Shown piece after piece: positions 23,701-35,700 of a DNA stretch of 64,000 nt. Each line of letters opens with the position of its first letter. The first letter of the stretch is position 1. The stretch comes from Mastigias papua (taxonomy: Eukaryota; Cnidaria; Scyphozoa; Rhizostomeae; Mastigiidae), in NCBI GenBank assembly GCA_964019165.1, contig OZ025276.1:14834813-14898812 (forward strand). The letters are read 5' to 3'. Position numbers and translations under genes: made by a program. The notes below the pieces were generated by a model. That model saw only the letters and a program-made list of their open reading frames with translations, was not told the origin of the DNA and searched no databases.

Positions 23701-26700
23701 TTCATCACCCTGCTTCTATGTGCCCCCCTTCTTTGTGTCAACAGCTTAAAGGAAGTGCACACCATACAATAGTTATGGGTTAACAATCTGTTCATATGCG
23801 ACAACAACAATAGCAACAGCATGTTGCCCTTTACTACTCCACCACCATCCACTGTTTGAAGTTATAAATATTACAGATGGGAAAGTTACGCTAAATCTTC
23901 TAACAATGAAAACCCAACTCAGACCCGTTCTAACACAAACTAAGTTGCTGAATCAGAGAGATATGACCCCATTCATGGATAATAGAATACACATACCCAT
24001 CACCGCTGCATAGCCATCTTCATCAATCTAAAACAAAAAAAACAACATCTAGGAAAAAAATTTATCCTGAAATCAGATTCTAAAAACTATTTTCTTATAT
24101 GACACCCCATAAGAAACTCTGAATTTATGCCATCCATTCAGAAATTCCATAAGAAACAAAAACAGTTTGTTCACATCTTTATACCGGCCAAATGCCAAAT
24201 ATCTTCAAAGGGCCTACTCGTTCAACTAACTCTCCCCAAATTTATCCTTTGACATCTGCGGCCATGGCACATAACACTGCTTGAATTTCTTGCTAGGCAA
24301 CCATATCATAGTCATTACAAAGTCTGCTTATGCATTTTAAAAAACCAACCTCAGCAACTTCTATCTTCTTTCCACCTTCACTTAATTCAATTTGATATTC
24401 GGATAAAAAATCTTGCATATGGTCTCCTTGCGGATGCCTGGCGATTCGAGTTAATCTCCTTATCAGTAAATCGTACTAAACGTAAAGAAGACAGCATCGA
24501 TAAACTTCAACGCCAATTCGTTGTTTGAAATATGCATTAATCACTATTAATGACAACTAGTAAAGAGTTACCCAAAAAAACGTATCACCTTGGTTCATCA
24601 AGGTACTAGCATATGACGAGAGATGAGAGCAAATATTTACAACTCTTTACTACAACACCACGCATCACCAAAGATTATCTTGAGTTCCTGGTCAACTTAT
24701 ACTTCATCAGTGAACCACGAAGGAGGGATCAATCCTACCTGAATTAAATCCATAAAATAACTATGCAGCAATACTCAGACCAGATAAATAGTCTGCTCAA
24801 ATTTGTTTGTAGTCCATAACAGTAAAATCATTCTATCTATCGAGTGCAAAGACGTGAAAGTTCTAAGTTCTGACTTTTTAGAAACAATTCAGGACTAGGT
24901 TCATTGCATGATAAATGCAAATGAATTACAACAATCAGAAAACTTCATTTGAATTTTTAATTTCTTTAAGCGTCAAGCATCTTTCGACAGAAACTTTTGT
25001 ATTAATTGAAAATGATACCTGATCTGGTGCGAGTCTGCACCTAAGTTTATCTTCCAGCTCATGTTGTTTCATCCATCGAACTAGCAATGGCTTGTCGTAA
25101 TAAAATGATACTCTGAAATGAAAAAAATTCAGCTTGTCATAATCAGGCTTTGACAAGAAATCAAAATCAGACCTGTTCAGAAACAATGGTCAAAAATCAA
25201 TGAAAAATGATATCAATTATCACTAATCTGAATGGGTGTCAAAAATTTAATTTTTTTAAATTTAATTAAATTTAATTTCACCGAAAGCATTCCGTTTGAG
25301 AGATATCGGTTTGTAGTGTTGGATACTGAAAAGATTACTATCAAATGAATTCATGAGCATGTGTTCAGGTCAGCAGACGAAAACATCAGCCAGAATCAAA
25401 TAAAACAAATCTGTAAAGTTTATACATATGAGATGTTAGTAAGGATCTGAGTCTTTGTTTTTTAAGACTTCCTCACACATCCTTAAAAACAGAAAGGTTT
25501 TTAAAGTTGATGAATAAGTCTATATACATAAATTTCCGCTAATATTCGTTTTAACTTACTCATCTTCGCCTTTAAACTTTTGCATATCTTGTTGAATTTG
25601 CTCCAATTTCTCTAAATTCTCCCATATTCTCTAAAATGATGGAATATAAATCACGTACCATCTTTTTGAGAAACTGCTCTTTAGAGAAACTAGCATCAAA
25701 ACTACAAAATGTCATAATCTCACAAAAATAACGTCATCTGCAGCTGAGCTGTTAGTGCTAAGAGCAAACAGTCCCAACTGCCAGGAACTTATCCACATAA
25801 GTTAAAATCCATAATTGTTTGAAAATCATGAGGTCCAATTGATTTATAATTAGGATTTGGTATCAACTATTTCGAATTTACTAATCGCGGAGGTCAAACA
25901 CAAGGAAGATGACCACAGATTGTGGATTTTTCTGACCCTCTGGACTTCACTAAGACTCTAACTTTACTGCTCGTTCCCTTGCTCATTCCACTTAGACTTG
26001 TTCAAAAGCATACTATTCAAAGATTGCTAAGCATCAACTATTTACTTTTATTAACTAACAGACAATAGCCATAGAAAATTTCCTACTCCTTTTATAAAAA
26101 AAGCGTCTTGCTAACTATATTGTCAAAAAGATCAAATACTACAAAGACTCTCAGGTAGTAAATTACCTTGAATTTTATCATACTTCAATGGCAATATAAC
26201 TTGCCTATTATCAAAGAACAAATTTGCATAATATTGATATTACTAAATGCTTACAAATATTAGTTCATGATAAGCAGGTTGTCCCGTATAAAATGAAGTG
26301 TGAAGTGGTCTTCCATCCGGACCAAGCTGGGTTTCTAAATGAGCAATTTCAAAAAGTTTAACTAATACATATAAAATTAGAACAAACATCTTTATCATTC
26401 TGACAAAAACCAATGACACATGCTGAAAGTGTAAGCCTCTACTTGGGTATAGGATTGCTTACATTATAACGACAAAATCCCTAACTTTGATAATTGATCT
26501 ACTTAAGATAATGCTTGCTCCCCTTGATACAAACCTTCCTGAACAGTCTGTTGGCATTAAAGGACTTTACTATCACTCTAAGAAGTGGGAACATTCTTTA
26601 AGCATGCTGAAAAGCTTTTCATCCGATACTCACCAGAGTATGAAATGTAGGATAATGACCGAAAGGTGAACTGAGATATATAGCCAGATGCTTATAGATT

Positions 26701-29700
26701 GATCTGCATCTGGTTATGTGTTTCAGTTCACTTTTTGGCATTTATCAAACATTTCATACTCTTACAAGTGTCAGATGAAAAAAGCTGTTCAGTATGCTTA
26801 ATTCCCACTTTTTCAAGCCAATGCAAAATTCTTTCCAATCAGAGTGCACAGTAATTAATTCTGACCATCTCTTTGTTACTTGTCAAGCCTAATGGATTAG
26901 TCAATTACTGAACTAGTTGAGAATCCTTTGTAGAAACATAAACTTTTTAGTAAGACATTGATATGAATAAACTGAAATAGGGTACTTTAAGCACTGTTAC
27001 CTTTCCTCTTTCCAAACAACTTTACTGGGTCCTGAAAATATAAAACAAAATATCAGCAAAAACTAGAACAACATCAGTTAGATTGATCAATGCTTATTGA
27101 TGAATTGAATTCCATCCTTCTTTAATGATACAATGAGGCCATCATATATTGACATTAAATATATATCACTTTGGAATTCTGGGAAGGCTCCTAATACTTT
27201 CCTTGGAAAACAATTAGAACAGGAATAGAACTTGAAAAATTGAGACCCTGCGTTTTGAATTACCTAATGAAATAAAGTGTGATAAAGAGGAACTTCACCA
27301 GCACACAATTTTTACAATCATATGCTTACCTTCATAATTGGCCTAGCATCCTTTGCAAATAGATGACTTGGGAAAAGATATTGTATTGCCTCCTGCAAGA
27401 GTGTGAAAATCATCTTACTGACAAGGAGTTAAGAGTTCCTATTAACAATCAATCTTCAATGGCAATTTATGTATGCTGTCAACTTGACTAAACACATTGT
27501 AAAAATATAAAAATACATAGGGAGAACTGTAAAATTGTTCAAATGACTCTTTAATTGATGGAAGTTGTGCAGCACGAATCTATACACTCTGCATGTTATT
27601 GGATCTGGACAGCATATCTAATTCCACTTTACTATTTCATTTATCTACCTTTAAACATCTAATCAAAATGGTGCCCATAAAAGGATTAGCATATAACTCA
27701 GCCATACAATTATAGTAGTTAACTGTAGTTCATGTTTTATTTTTAAGCAAAGCAATATATTTCAAACACTCACAGCAATTTTCTCATCTGTAAATGTTTC
27801 TACATCTTCACCCATCATAGTTGCAAGCCATCTTTTACCAAGCTCATACTTTTCCATTTCAGTATGGAGAAGCCAATCAACATCTTGGGTTTGTCTATGG
27901 TCTAGGGATAAGAGAAAACTCTTACTTCTCAGTTGAATGACTTTCTATCAGGTAAATGATTGAGAGTGAGTAGTTGATTGAATGAGTAAGAGAGTGAGTG
28001 GGTGAGTGAGTGAGTGCATGAGTGAGGGAGTGAGTGGGTGAGCAAGTGAATGAATGAGTAAGTGGTGAATGAGCATGTGGCAGGTGAATACCATAATAAG
28101 TGAGTAAATTAGTGAATATATTGGTGAGTGATTTAGTGAGTGAGCAAGTAAATATTTGAGTGAGCTAATGGATGATTGAATTACTCAGTGAGTGAATAAA
28201 TGAGTGAACAAGTAAGCCAGTGAGCAAGTAAATGATTCAATGGTGTGACTCAGCAAGTGAGCAGATGGTGAGTCTCACCAAGTGAATAACTCACCAAATA
28301 TACAGCTGCTTCTAAGATCTTATGGAACAGAAGCTATGCATATTACCTGGACATAAGCCTAGAGTTTACTTGGAGTCTAATCAGTATTTTCCTGATAATA
28401 GGCTAAGGAAAGTTTAGGAAAGCTTTGGTCAATGAGGTATATCTACATCACATATGACAAGTAACAGCACATGATCACAAACTGAATGTGATAAAACATT
28501 TATCAATTTTGATTCATATAGATGGAGATGATTTCTCTCATTATCATTAAAAAACAAGATAGCTCAAATGTACTATTTGTCATTACATTTGTATATGCAA
28601 CACACCTGTAAATGTCTCACTAATAAAACTGCATAATTTATACCTATTGGTTCCTTATTGCTTGGCAATGATGTACTGTCTTTTTCAGTCTGTACCGCAT
28701 TCTGTGAGGAAAATGGGAAAGTAAAGCACATGTACTAGAAGAGAATAAATTATTCCATAACAAATTGTGAAGTGACATGATCATACCAGTACTCTATGAA
28801 TAATAATATGATATTATTCAGTACTATTTTCCATGCAAAGCAGATATTTATAAACAATACAAAAGAAATCAACATTGCTAGCAACAATTCAAAAATGACA
28901 ATTCAGGTGCATGTAGGGGACTCAAAAGATGCACTTATGACCAGACTGCAGAGTAAGGGCTCTTTAAGAATCTTGAGTGTGCATGAGCAAAATGTCAGGT
29001 ATGCAAGAGTGCACTTGGTATCAGGTGTACACTTTAATTGTGTGCTTGACGTTTTGGCATACAAAGTTTAACCAGTTTAGTTAATATGTAAACCAATGTA
29101 TCAAACAGCAAACATCACAGCAATTTTTACTCCACTTCTATCACTATGATAGCTGGCATTAGACTGGAATATCTGTTGCATAGCATATAAATTTAACATA
29201 TAGCACGAAGGCTAGTGCGCGCCTACACCATTGTGGGCGCGCATCAAACTTTCCCGTCAGGAGCTGATAACTATTTGTTATGAAGTACAGCAAATTAACC
29301 AATGACACAACACTCTGGTCTGTCACGCCTTCCAACGCCCTGTCATGCCTATTTTTGGGTGCACAGTATCATTTAAAAACATCTCGACCTTGAGTGTGCA
29401 CTTGCCAAACTCTGCGGCTAGGAAGTAAAGGGGATACACACACTGGGATCAAAGCTTTAGCTGAGGACTTGCAACATAGAAACGCACTCTTAACAGAGTT
29501 AGCTAAAACTAAAACCAAATGCTTTTTCTGATACTCAAGCACAAGCAGTCAAAGGACTTTCACTTACTTTTATTGGCTCCGTGTTTAATAAGGATATTGA
29601 AGTAACAAATTTACGACGGTTAGCTGCTGTTGAGTAATCATCTGGTAAGACTAAACATCTCCAGTGCTTATTCCAACATATTATCGCAGTATCCCTACAG

Positions 29701-29771
29701 CTACCATTGCTAGCTGATTTTAACCCACTATCCAGTATTCTTCTTAGCAGAATGCGTTGCAAAGGCAACAT
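20728..29771 (-). CDS. MRPS9: Mitochondrial ribosomal protein uS9m (MRPS9), complete
   Basis: This is a small-subunit protein of the mitochondrial ribosome, the homologue of bacterial S9, whose basic C-terminal tail reaches towards the decoding site. Fourteen minus-strand exons give 413 aa with phase agreement at every join: 29568-29771, 28644-28701, 27774-27901, 27330-27392, 27001-27031, 26255-26334, 25560-25630, 25019-25112, 24350-24475, 23997-24027, 23043-23148, 22507-22592, 22192-22272, 20728-20810. The N-terminus MLPLQRILLRRILDSG is an Arg-rich amphipathic mitochondrial presequence. The animal-specific middle contains YLFPSHLFAKDARPIMK and LGPDGRPLHTSFYTGQPAYH. The S9 domain shows GYRKTAVADVRLKEGSG, VNNMPMTKFF, then GKAGAIRLGISRALL, and ends in the basic tail VERKKPGRKKARRKFAW. 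The length is close to human MRPS9 (about 396 aa). Exons of only 31 nt (27001-27031 and 23997-24027) carry conserved sequence. An upstream exon at 31061-31135 may be a 5' exon of this gene. Confidence 0.96.
20907..20968. repeat. (ATTC)n microsatellite in MRPS9 last intron
   Basis: Imperfect ATTC/ATTT/GTTC tetranucleotide repeats run for about 60 bp, starting roughly 100 bp from the final MRPS9 exon on its intron side. The plus strand is pyrimidine-rich. Confidence 0.85.
21748..21968. repeat. Second (ATTC)n tetranucleotide array
   Basis: A longer and more degenerate array of ATTC, ATTT, GTTC and ACTC units covers about 220 bp of the same MRPS9 intron (20811-22191). The open frame through it encodes only Ser-Phe-Ile repeats and is an artefact. 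Confidence 0.85.
27959..28290. repeat. (GAGT)n tetranucleotide array in MRPS9 intron 2
   Basis: About 330 bp of diverged GAGTGAGT-type repeats, with frequent point changes (GGGT, GCAT, AATG). The plus strand is purine/T-rich. It lies in the intron between the 27774-27901 and 28644-28701 exons. Confidence 0.85.
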
Positions 29772-29910
29772 TTTTGCATACTTGTCACTAGAAAGTATAG
29801 AACAAGTATTCTCTCAACATGCCGATTCTACTTGCAAATGGCATTATCAACTTTGCCATTATGAAAGAGTCTCATATGGAAGAATCCTGAACCTGTCCGA
29901 GGTCCGAGTC

Positions 29911-29916
<6 letters not shown>

Positions 29917-29946
<30 letters not shown>

Positions 29947-29958
29947 ATCATCATCATT
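29917..29958. repeat. (ATC)n microsatellite
   Basis: Near-perfect TCA/ATC trinucleotide repeats for about 40 bp, roughly 150 bp upstream of the MRPS9 start codon. Confidence 0.9.
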
Positions 29959-31060
29959 GTTGATCATCGTCATTACTACATTTAACGTATGCTACATAGT
30001 AAAGGAAGAGTAGCTAGATTATAGCAAGTTTCCACTTTTTGTGATATTAAATAACAGAGCAGTATTCAAGTCTCAAGGCTAACCAATACTGGTTTTAATT
30101 TTAGGAACAGATACATTGCAATACAAATCACTTGAAAGAAATGTAGACTTACCATAGCATTAATAAATATGTTTCACATTTCCATTTATAAAGAGCCTAG
30201 CAGTAGACGATCAAGAGATCTAAGGAAGTTTTTCTACAAACAACAGAGTCTTTCAAGAGTTTCTCTATTTCCAATACCTTTATCACTACAAACAATCCAA
30301 ACTTAAAGAATTTGATGTGTTTTATGTAATCCTTGTAGCAATTGTTTCATAGGCAGGTCTTCGTTGAAACTCGCAGTGTCCGTAGTCCCCTGTCGTACCA
30401 TTTAATAACTCTTATAAATGTCTACAGCGAACTTAAGGAACTATTCAGTGAAAGTGTTAGTACTAAAATGAAGTCAAAGAGGCCCTAAAACAAGGAACAT
30501 AGAGAACCTGGCCTTGAGCTAGGGTCCTTATTAAAAAAATATGTGTCAAGCCCTTACAACCGGTGTCTCTGAGACGCTAACGAAACTAAATCAGCGCTTC
30601 CACAGGCTGCTTCACAAATTCAGAGCCAAACAGCCCAATTCTCTACTTCATAGATCCTATGCATGTTAGACACGTGGACAAATACCGTTTAAAATACCAC
30701 ACAAGGCCTCCACCCCAGCTAGCCTCTTTGCTGAATAAAGTCATCCTGCACACAAAGTATCTTGACAGGGAATCCAGGTTGAGAAAGACACTACGTTGTT
30801 TTTTCCCATTCAACACTTGAATCTCAATACAAACATAGGATTGTAGTACCACGCTGTGTCTAGTGTGTTGCTTTTTCAAACACTAAATTATGTTTGCTAT
30901 TTTTATTACGGCCAAGTGATATTTGAATCACGCTAAAAGCCCTCTTGATATGTAATTGAAAGGCATTGTAATCACGGATCTTTTCAATCAAACATTATAG
31001 TTAATTCTGAAGTGGTTTCGGCTGCATCTGGAAGCATTAAGCACACGACGTTTAACTCAC

Positions 31061-31135
31061 CTCTAATCCAGCCTCAGTCGATCTAAGCTTCCATTCTAGA
31101 GGCCCGTTTACTGGCTCTTTCTTGAGAAGGTTTGA
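31061..31135 (-). CDS. Orphan 25-codon exon, possibly 5' exon of MRPS9
   Basis: A minus-strand segment of 75 nt is bordered by a good acceptor (ATTTCCTTCAG) and a good donor (GTGAGT) and is open in phase 0, reading from SNLLKKEPVNG to LRSTEAGLE. It is upstream of the MRPS9 start in the same orientation. The second MRPS9 exon also begins in phase 0, so this exon could replace or precede the exon at 29568-29771, or it could be untranslated. I do not recognise the peptide. No other exon of a separate gene was found beside it. Confidence 0.4.
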
Positions 31136-32584
31136 CTGAAGGAAATATGAGACATTGAGATCCAGCCTGACCGGCGTGGTATGTCAGTGTCAAAATTTTA
31201 CATGTAAGACCTAACGCCAAGTTTTTGAAACGGGAAGAATGAGCAAAATCAAGACCAAAGTAGGCCAGTGAGTCTTGTTATATTCTCAGAATGTAATGTG
31301 ATTTCTCAATAGCTATAATTACAAGGAATGAAGTGATCTCTATCAACTTCTAATAGCAGCGACTTTCTTTCTATCTATGGTGTTTGTTATTATTATGTAA
31401 GGACCAATTAGGTGAAGTTTAAGTGGCAAAATGTATTTGGGATTTAACCACTGTGTAATCTATTATCTGCTGTAGTACACCCAGGATTTAATTCGCTTCT
31501 TCTGCAAAGACACATCTATAAAATGTAGTAGCTTTTCAAGGTAGTGAACATCGTGGTGCTCGTTAATGATACTGGCTGCTGGCCATGTTTGTACAAACAA
31601 TGGTTCCTAACATAGCAAAGTGTTGTCTAAAGTTTATCTGCCACTTTCTATCATTGGTATATTTTGGTTTAACGTTGAAGTGAAAGGGTTCAAAACAGAA
31701 AGGTAAACAAGGTCTAGAATAACAATGTACAGAAAAGTCCGTCCATCTTTGTATGACGAATAGATAAGAGTATTGAGCCAACCATCAAATTGAACGATAT
31801 GTCAAGAGTATGAGTACATAGCTCGGATATATCTGCAATGAAATCGCGAATCATAAAATGGCCTATCATAAAATCGCTCATGAATTGGAAAGTGACAAAG
31901 TATACTGTAGACTGCAGCGGATTAAAAATCAAATTCTTGCACCTTGGTACGAGCTCTTAGTAGCTCCTACAGCAAAACAATCACTTTCAATCCAGCAATC
32001 TTAAACGCATTCAGCTAAACTTACGACTTTAAGGGAATTTCGAGTGAGGTACTGAATGTTTTTACTGTACTGTACGTAGGGACTGCTAAGCAGAGCATAA
32101 AACAAGGCATGCTTACAGATTCATACTTTCATACAAAAATGGGTGTGAGCTTTCCATGGATGTGCAAAAATGCATGGCAAAAGTAGCAAGCCATCTACAA
32201 GATAAAACGATAAATAAAAATCACATCTCAAAATTGCACGTTAATTTGCGTTACTTGTACTCCTAAAGAACGGAAGTCAATTTTTCCATTTACAACTCCA
32301 CAATGTGAGCCAAATCAACGCTTATCTTAGTTAGGCTATGCTCCAAACGATATTGTACAGTAAGCATGGTTTGCAAAACATGCTTTCCCATCCCATTGAA
32401 CCTTGGATTACCGAGCAATGCTGGTGTAAAAAACTGATGAACAACTAAAAAAGTCTTGACTGCTGGACTACACGGATACTTTTACGAAAGGGGGAGGACG
32501 TGGCATGAGAACCCCTTTGTTTTCTAACTGCAATCCAAAGAACCGCCCGAACAATGGCGCTAGTGTAGTAGTAGAAAGTTATCA

Positions 32585-32650
32585 TAGCAACAGGGTAGCA
32601 ACGTTGTTTATCTCGCGCCAGACTCCAGACTTTTGAATCCAAGATGGCGC
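32585..32650. promoter_or_regulatory. RFX-like, forkhead-like and YY1-like motif cluster upstream of ADGB
   Basis: Two identical TAGCAAC half-sites (32585-32591 and 32596-32602) resemble RFX X-box half-sites. They are followed at once by TTGTTTAT (32604-32611), which fits the forkhead core TRTTTAY. AAGATGGCGC (32641-32650) is close to the YY1 consensus. All lie within 62-127 bp of the androglobin start codon. Androglobin is reported to be a FOXJ1-dependent, ciliated-cell gene, and FOXJ1 and RFX act together on cilium genes, so the placement is meaningful. Actual binding is inferred. Confidence 0.4.
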
Positions 32651-32711
32651 TATGAATCATAGATCAAAAGGTTGCACAATAAACTAGACGTTCAAAGCTA
32701 TTTCATTAAAC

Positions 32712-35700
32712 ATGACATCCAAAGCTCCAAAAAAGAAAGACTCCCGTGAAAGGGTACCATCAGCTGCACAGAAATTCCAAGAGTAAGTAGTATCTTTTGT
32801 AGGTAGGTGAGTTTTTGTAACAAGTGATGTAATCCTTCCAGGGAAAAGTCACTCCACAAATCTGTGACAGGCCTTAAGCTTATAGCACAGTATAAAGCAT
32901 CAGTATAAGTATAAGTATCAGCATCTTTATATTCTAAGCATATTGTATCTTAAGTTAGACTTACTGGTAGCTTTAATGTAGAAGCCGTTTATAGCAAACG
33001 GTGGATTAGAGTTGATCCATTATACTGACGAGGATAACCAGAGTTATTCCAATGTTGCGCTTGTGATTTCCAGTCTTCGATCATATTAGTTTGCACATAT
33101 ATTGCAATATGATATTTTCATCATCTTATACCAAAGTAGCTAACGGCCTCATGTTCGATTGTTCATAGCATTTTTGTACGAACTAATCTATGCTCTGCTC
33201 GGAGGAATGAGAGTTACAAAAGCTTTTTTGTTTGTGGCGCTGCTTAGTGCATAGTTTTTGCATAAGTAGATCTATTCCAGTATGAACGACAGCTGCAATG
33301 CCCATGCAATGTCTATGCGCCTTTCTGTTCTGCCTAACTAGCGGCATTCAGCAATGTATCATTCAGAACACCACAAGGGAAAACAAGATCTTCATGTTTA
33401 ATAAGATAACAAATACTTTGCCAAAGTTTCAATAGTGTTGCATGTGGTTCACCATGCGATTACAAAGTTGAAGAAACTGAGCTTAACATGTCGCTTTACT
33501 CATCGTATTCTCACCGCCTGATAACACCTGGCGTTACTCGATGACAAACGTTCTGCACTAGCCATATACTTCTACTGTGTTATTTCACTATTATTGTAAG
33601 TAGCTAGCGACATGCGGCGTAGAATTTCCGTTCAGAGCGGTAGACTTTCCATTCAAAGTGGACATTTATCCAGACTGCATGAAAGGTAACATGTCAGGTA
33701 TTTTCTACTAGATAATAAACAAGAGCTATTACAAAATGTTATGGAGATATTTCTTATATAGCAATCAGCGCAAAGTACTCTTCTCTTTGTTTCATACTGC
33801 ATATAACTGATTTTCATTCTTATTCTTTCATTGGCATATAGTCAATTGAGACCAGGCTCTTTTTGACATTACTCAGCAGTTTTCAATGCTAAGCAAAAGC
33901 TGTTACAAATTATTACAGAATCTAACCTCCTCAACATTACATTCTTCACTAACAACCAGAGAGTCTAATTTGCTTAACAATTGGAAAGCTTTGAGATCAA
34001 GAGCTAAAACTCAAAGTTAAAGAAATATATATGTAACCAGGGACATAGCTTTCAGGAGATGTTGGGGGTTGGGACACCCCACTGCCTTGATATGTGCTTA
34101 ATAGACATGTAGATGGCCAGCGTAATGATTATAAATTGCAAAAATGTTGATTGCAGTTATTAAAAGAAAATAATAGTAACTATTATTATAGACACTTTAG
34201 TAAGTGAGATGGCAAAATTTGCATTTATGGTAGTGAATTTCTCATTGTAAACCCCCTTATGCTGAAAATGGTCCAGGCACACCCCTACATGTTTTACTGG
34301 AATATATTGATAGTTCAAGATTTTTCTTTGTTGCAGTTATAACATAGTTTCGTTTTCTGATGAGTGTCAGTAGAAGAAGTGTTTTGAGTGTCTGATGAAA
34401 GCTGTTTTTGTTCCTTTTCTGTGCAATATTGAAAGTACAATTTGTAATGTCAGTGTAAATAACATTTGTTAATCTGACACTTAACCTACATTGTATATGA
34501 TGAGTTTTTAACATTATTTTCCTGCTGTTGGTTATAAATGACAAATGTATTAATGGCAACTGTATTAATGGCAAATTTAAGGAATAAATATTTATTTCTA
34601 TGAACTCACCAACATCAATTATAATGTTGGTAATTTTTGACAGTTTATTTAGTGACATAAGTCTGCAGTGCTACCTTAGGTTTAAATATATTTGAATGGT
34701 ACTGCAGTAAACACAATTCTTTTCAATGGTTGAAATGCTAATGACTTATATACTCTAATATTACAACTGACTTACAAATTTTTGTATATTACTCATGATC
34801 ACCTGCTCAATATTTTTCCAATGAAATATTTTTCAGACCACCATCTGCCATTCCCCCAATTTATGAAAAGGATGATAAAGGAAGAAAGGGAGGTGGAAGA
34901 GTATCAATTCCAGTGTGGCCTGAATGGAGTGATCAAGATATTGCTGCTGAAAAATGGGTATGCTATTATAAGAAATAACTTTTATAGTTTTCAACTCAAC
35001 TGTCAAATATTCCAGTGCTAAAAGCACAACATCATAAATTGAATATTTGTTTTTAGGGACTTCCAAAGAATTTAATAGATGGTACTCAAAGGATAATATT
35101 AACTTGCTGTCAAACCACAGTCTTCATTTTATTAAAATAAACTTTGAGGATCTTTTATAAAATAATTTGACATCAGAGAGTTGCCATTTTCTTCTGCAGG
35201 ATACAGGACATCGAGCCAGGATGGACCAAAAGAGTAGAGGTCCCGGAACATCTGTGGTAATAACAATACCTATCATAAATTATGAGATTTAAGCAATTTT
35301 TGTATCTCATTGATGCTTACAGTCTTTGAAAGTATCATTAAAGTGAAAGAAAATCGATAACTAAGTAAAAGAAGGATATAATTTCAAAGACATTTATTTC
35401 TTCAGGTAGCAATTATGTGACAATATTCTTTATATTTTTAAAAGGATTGTTGACAAGTCCATATCTATCTGTTTTTTGTGTTAACACTTCTCTAAAAATT
35501 GCTGTTTTGTAGTAACAATTGGAGCAAACATATATTCTTCTAGTCTACCTGTTAATATACTTGTGTGCATAAAGCATAGAACTTGCAGTGCTGTTGTGTC
35601 ATGTTCAATGTTCGCTTTTTAGCATTTCTTTGAAGAGCCAGAAGGGAGGATTGAACTACCACAATCTTTGAAAGATAAAGTGTACAGCTGGCGAAGATTT

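Larger units (their letters stand above)
29772..32711. other. Interval between divergent MRPS9 and ADGB start codons
   Basis: The two genes point away from each other and their start codons are 2.9 kb apart, so this interval holds both promoters and 5' untranslated exons. It contains a trinucleotide repeat at 29917-29958, one well-bordered minus-strand exon at 31061-31135, and a motif cluster at 32585-32650. No other coding sequence is supported. Confidence 0.6.
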
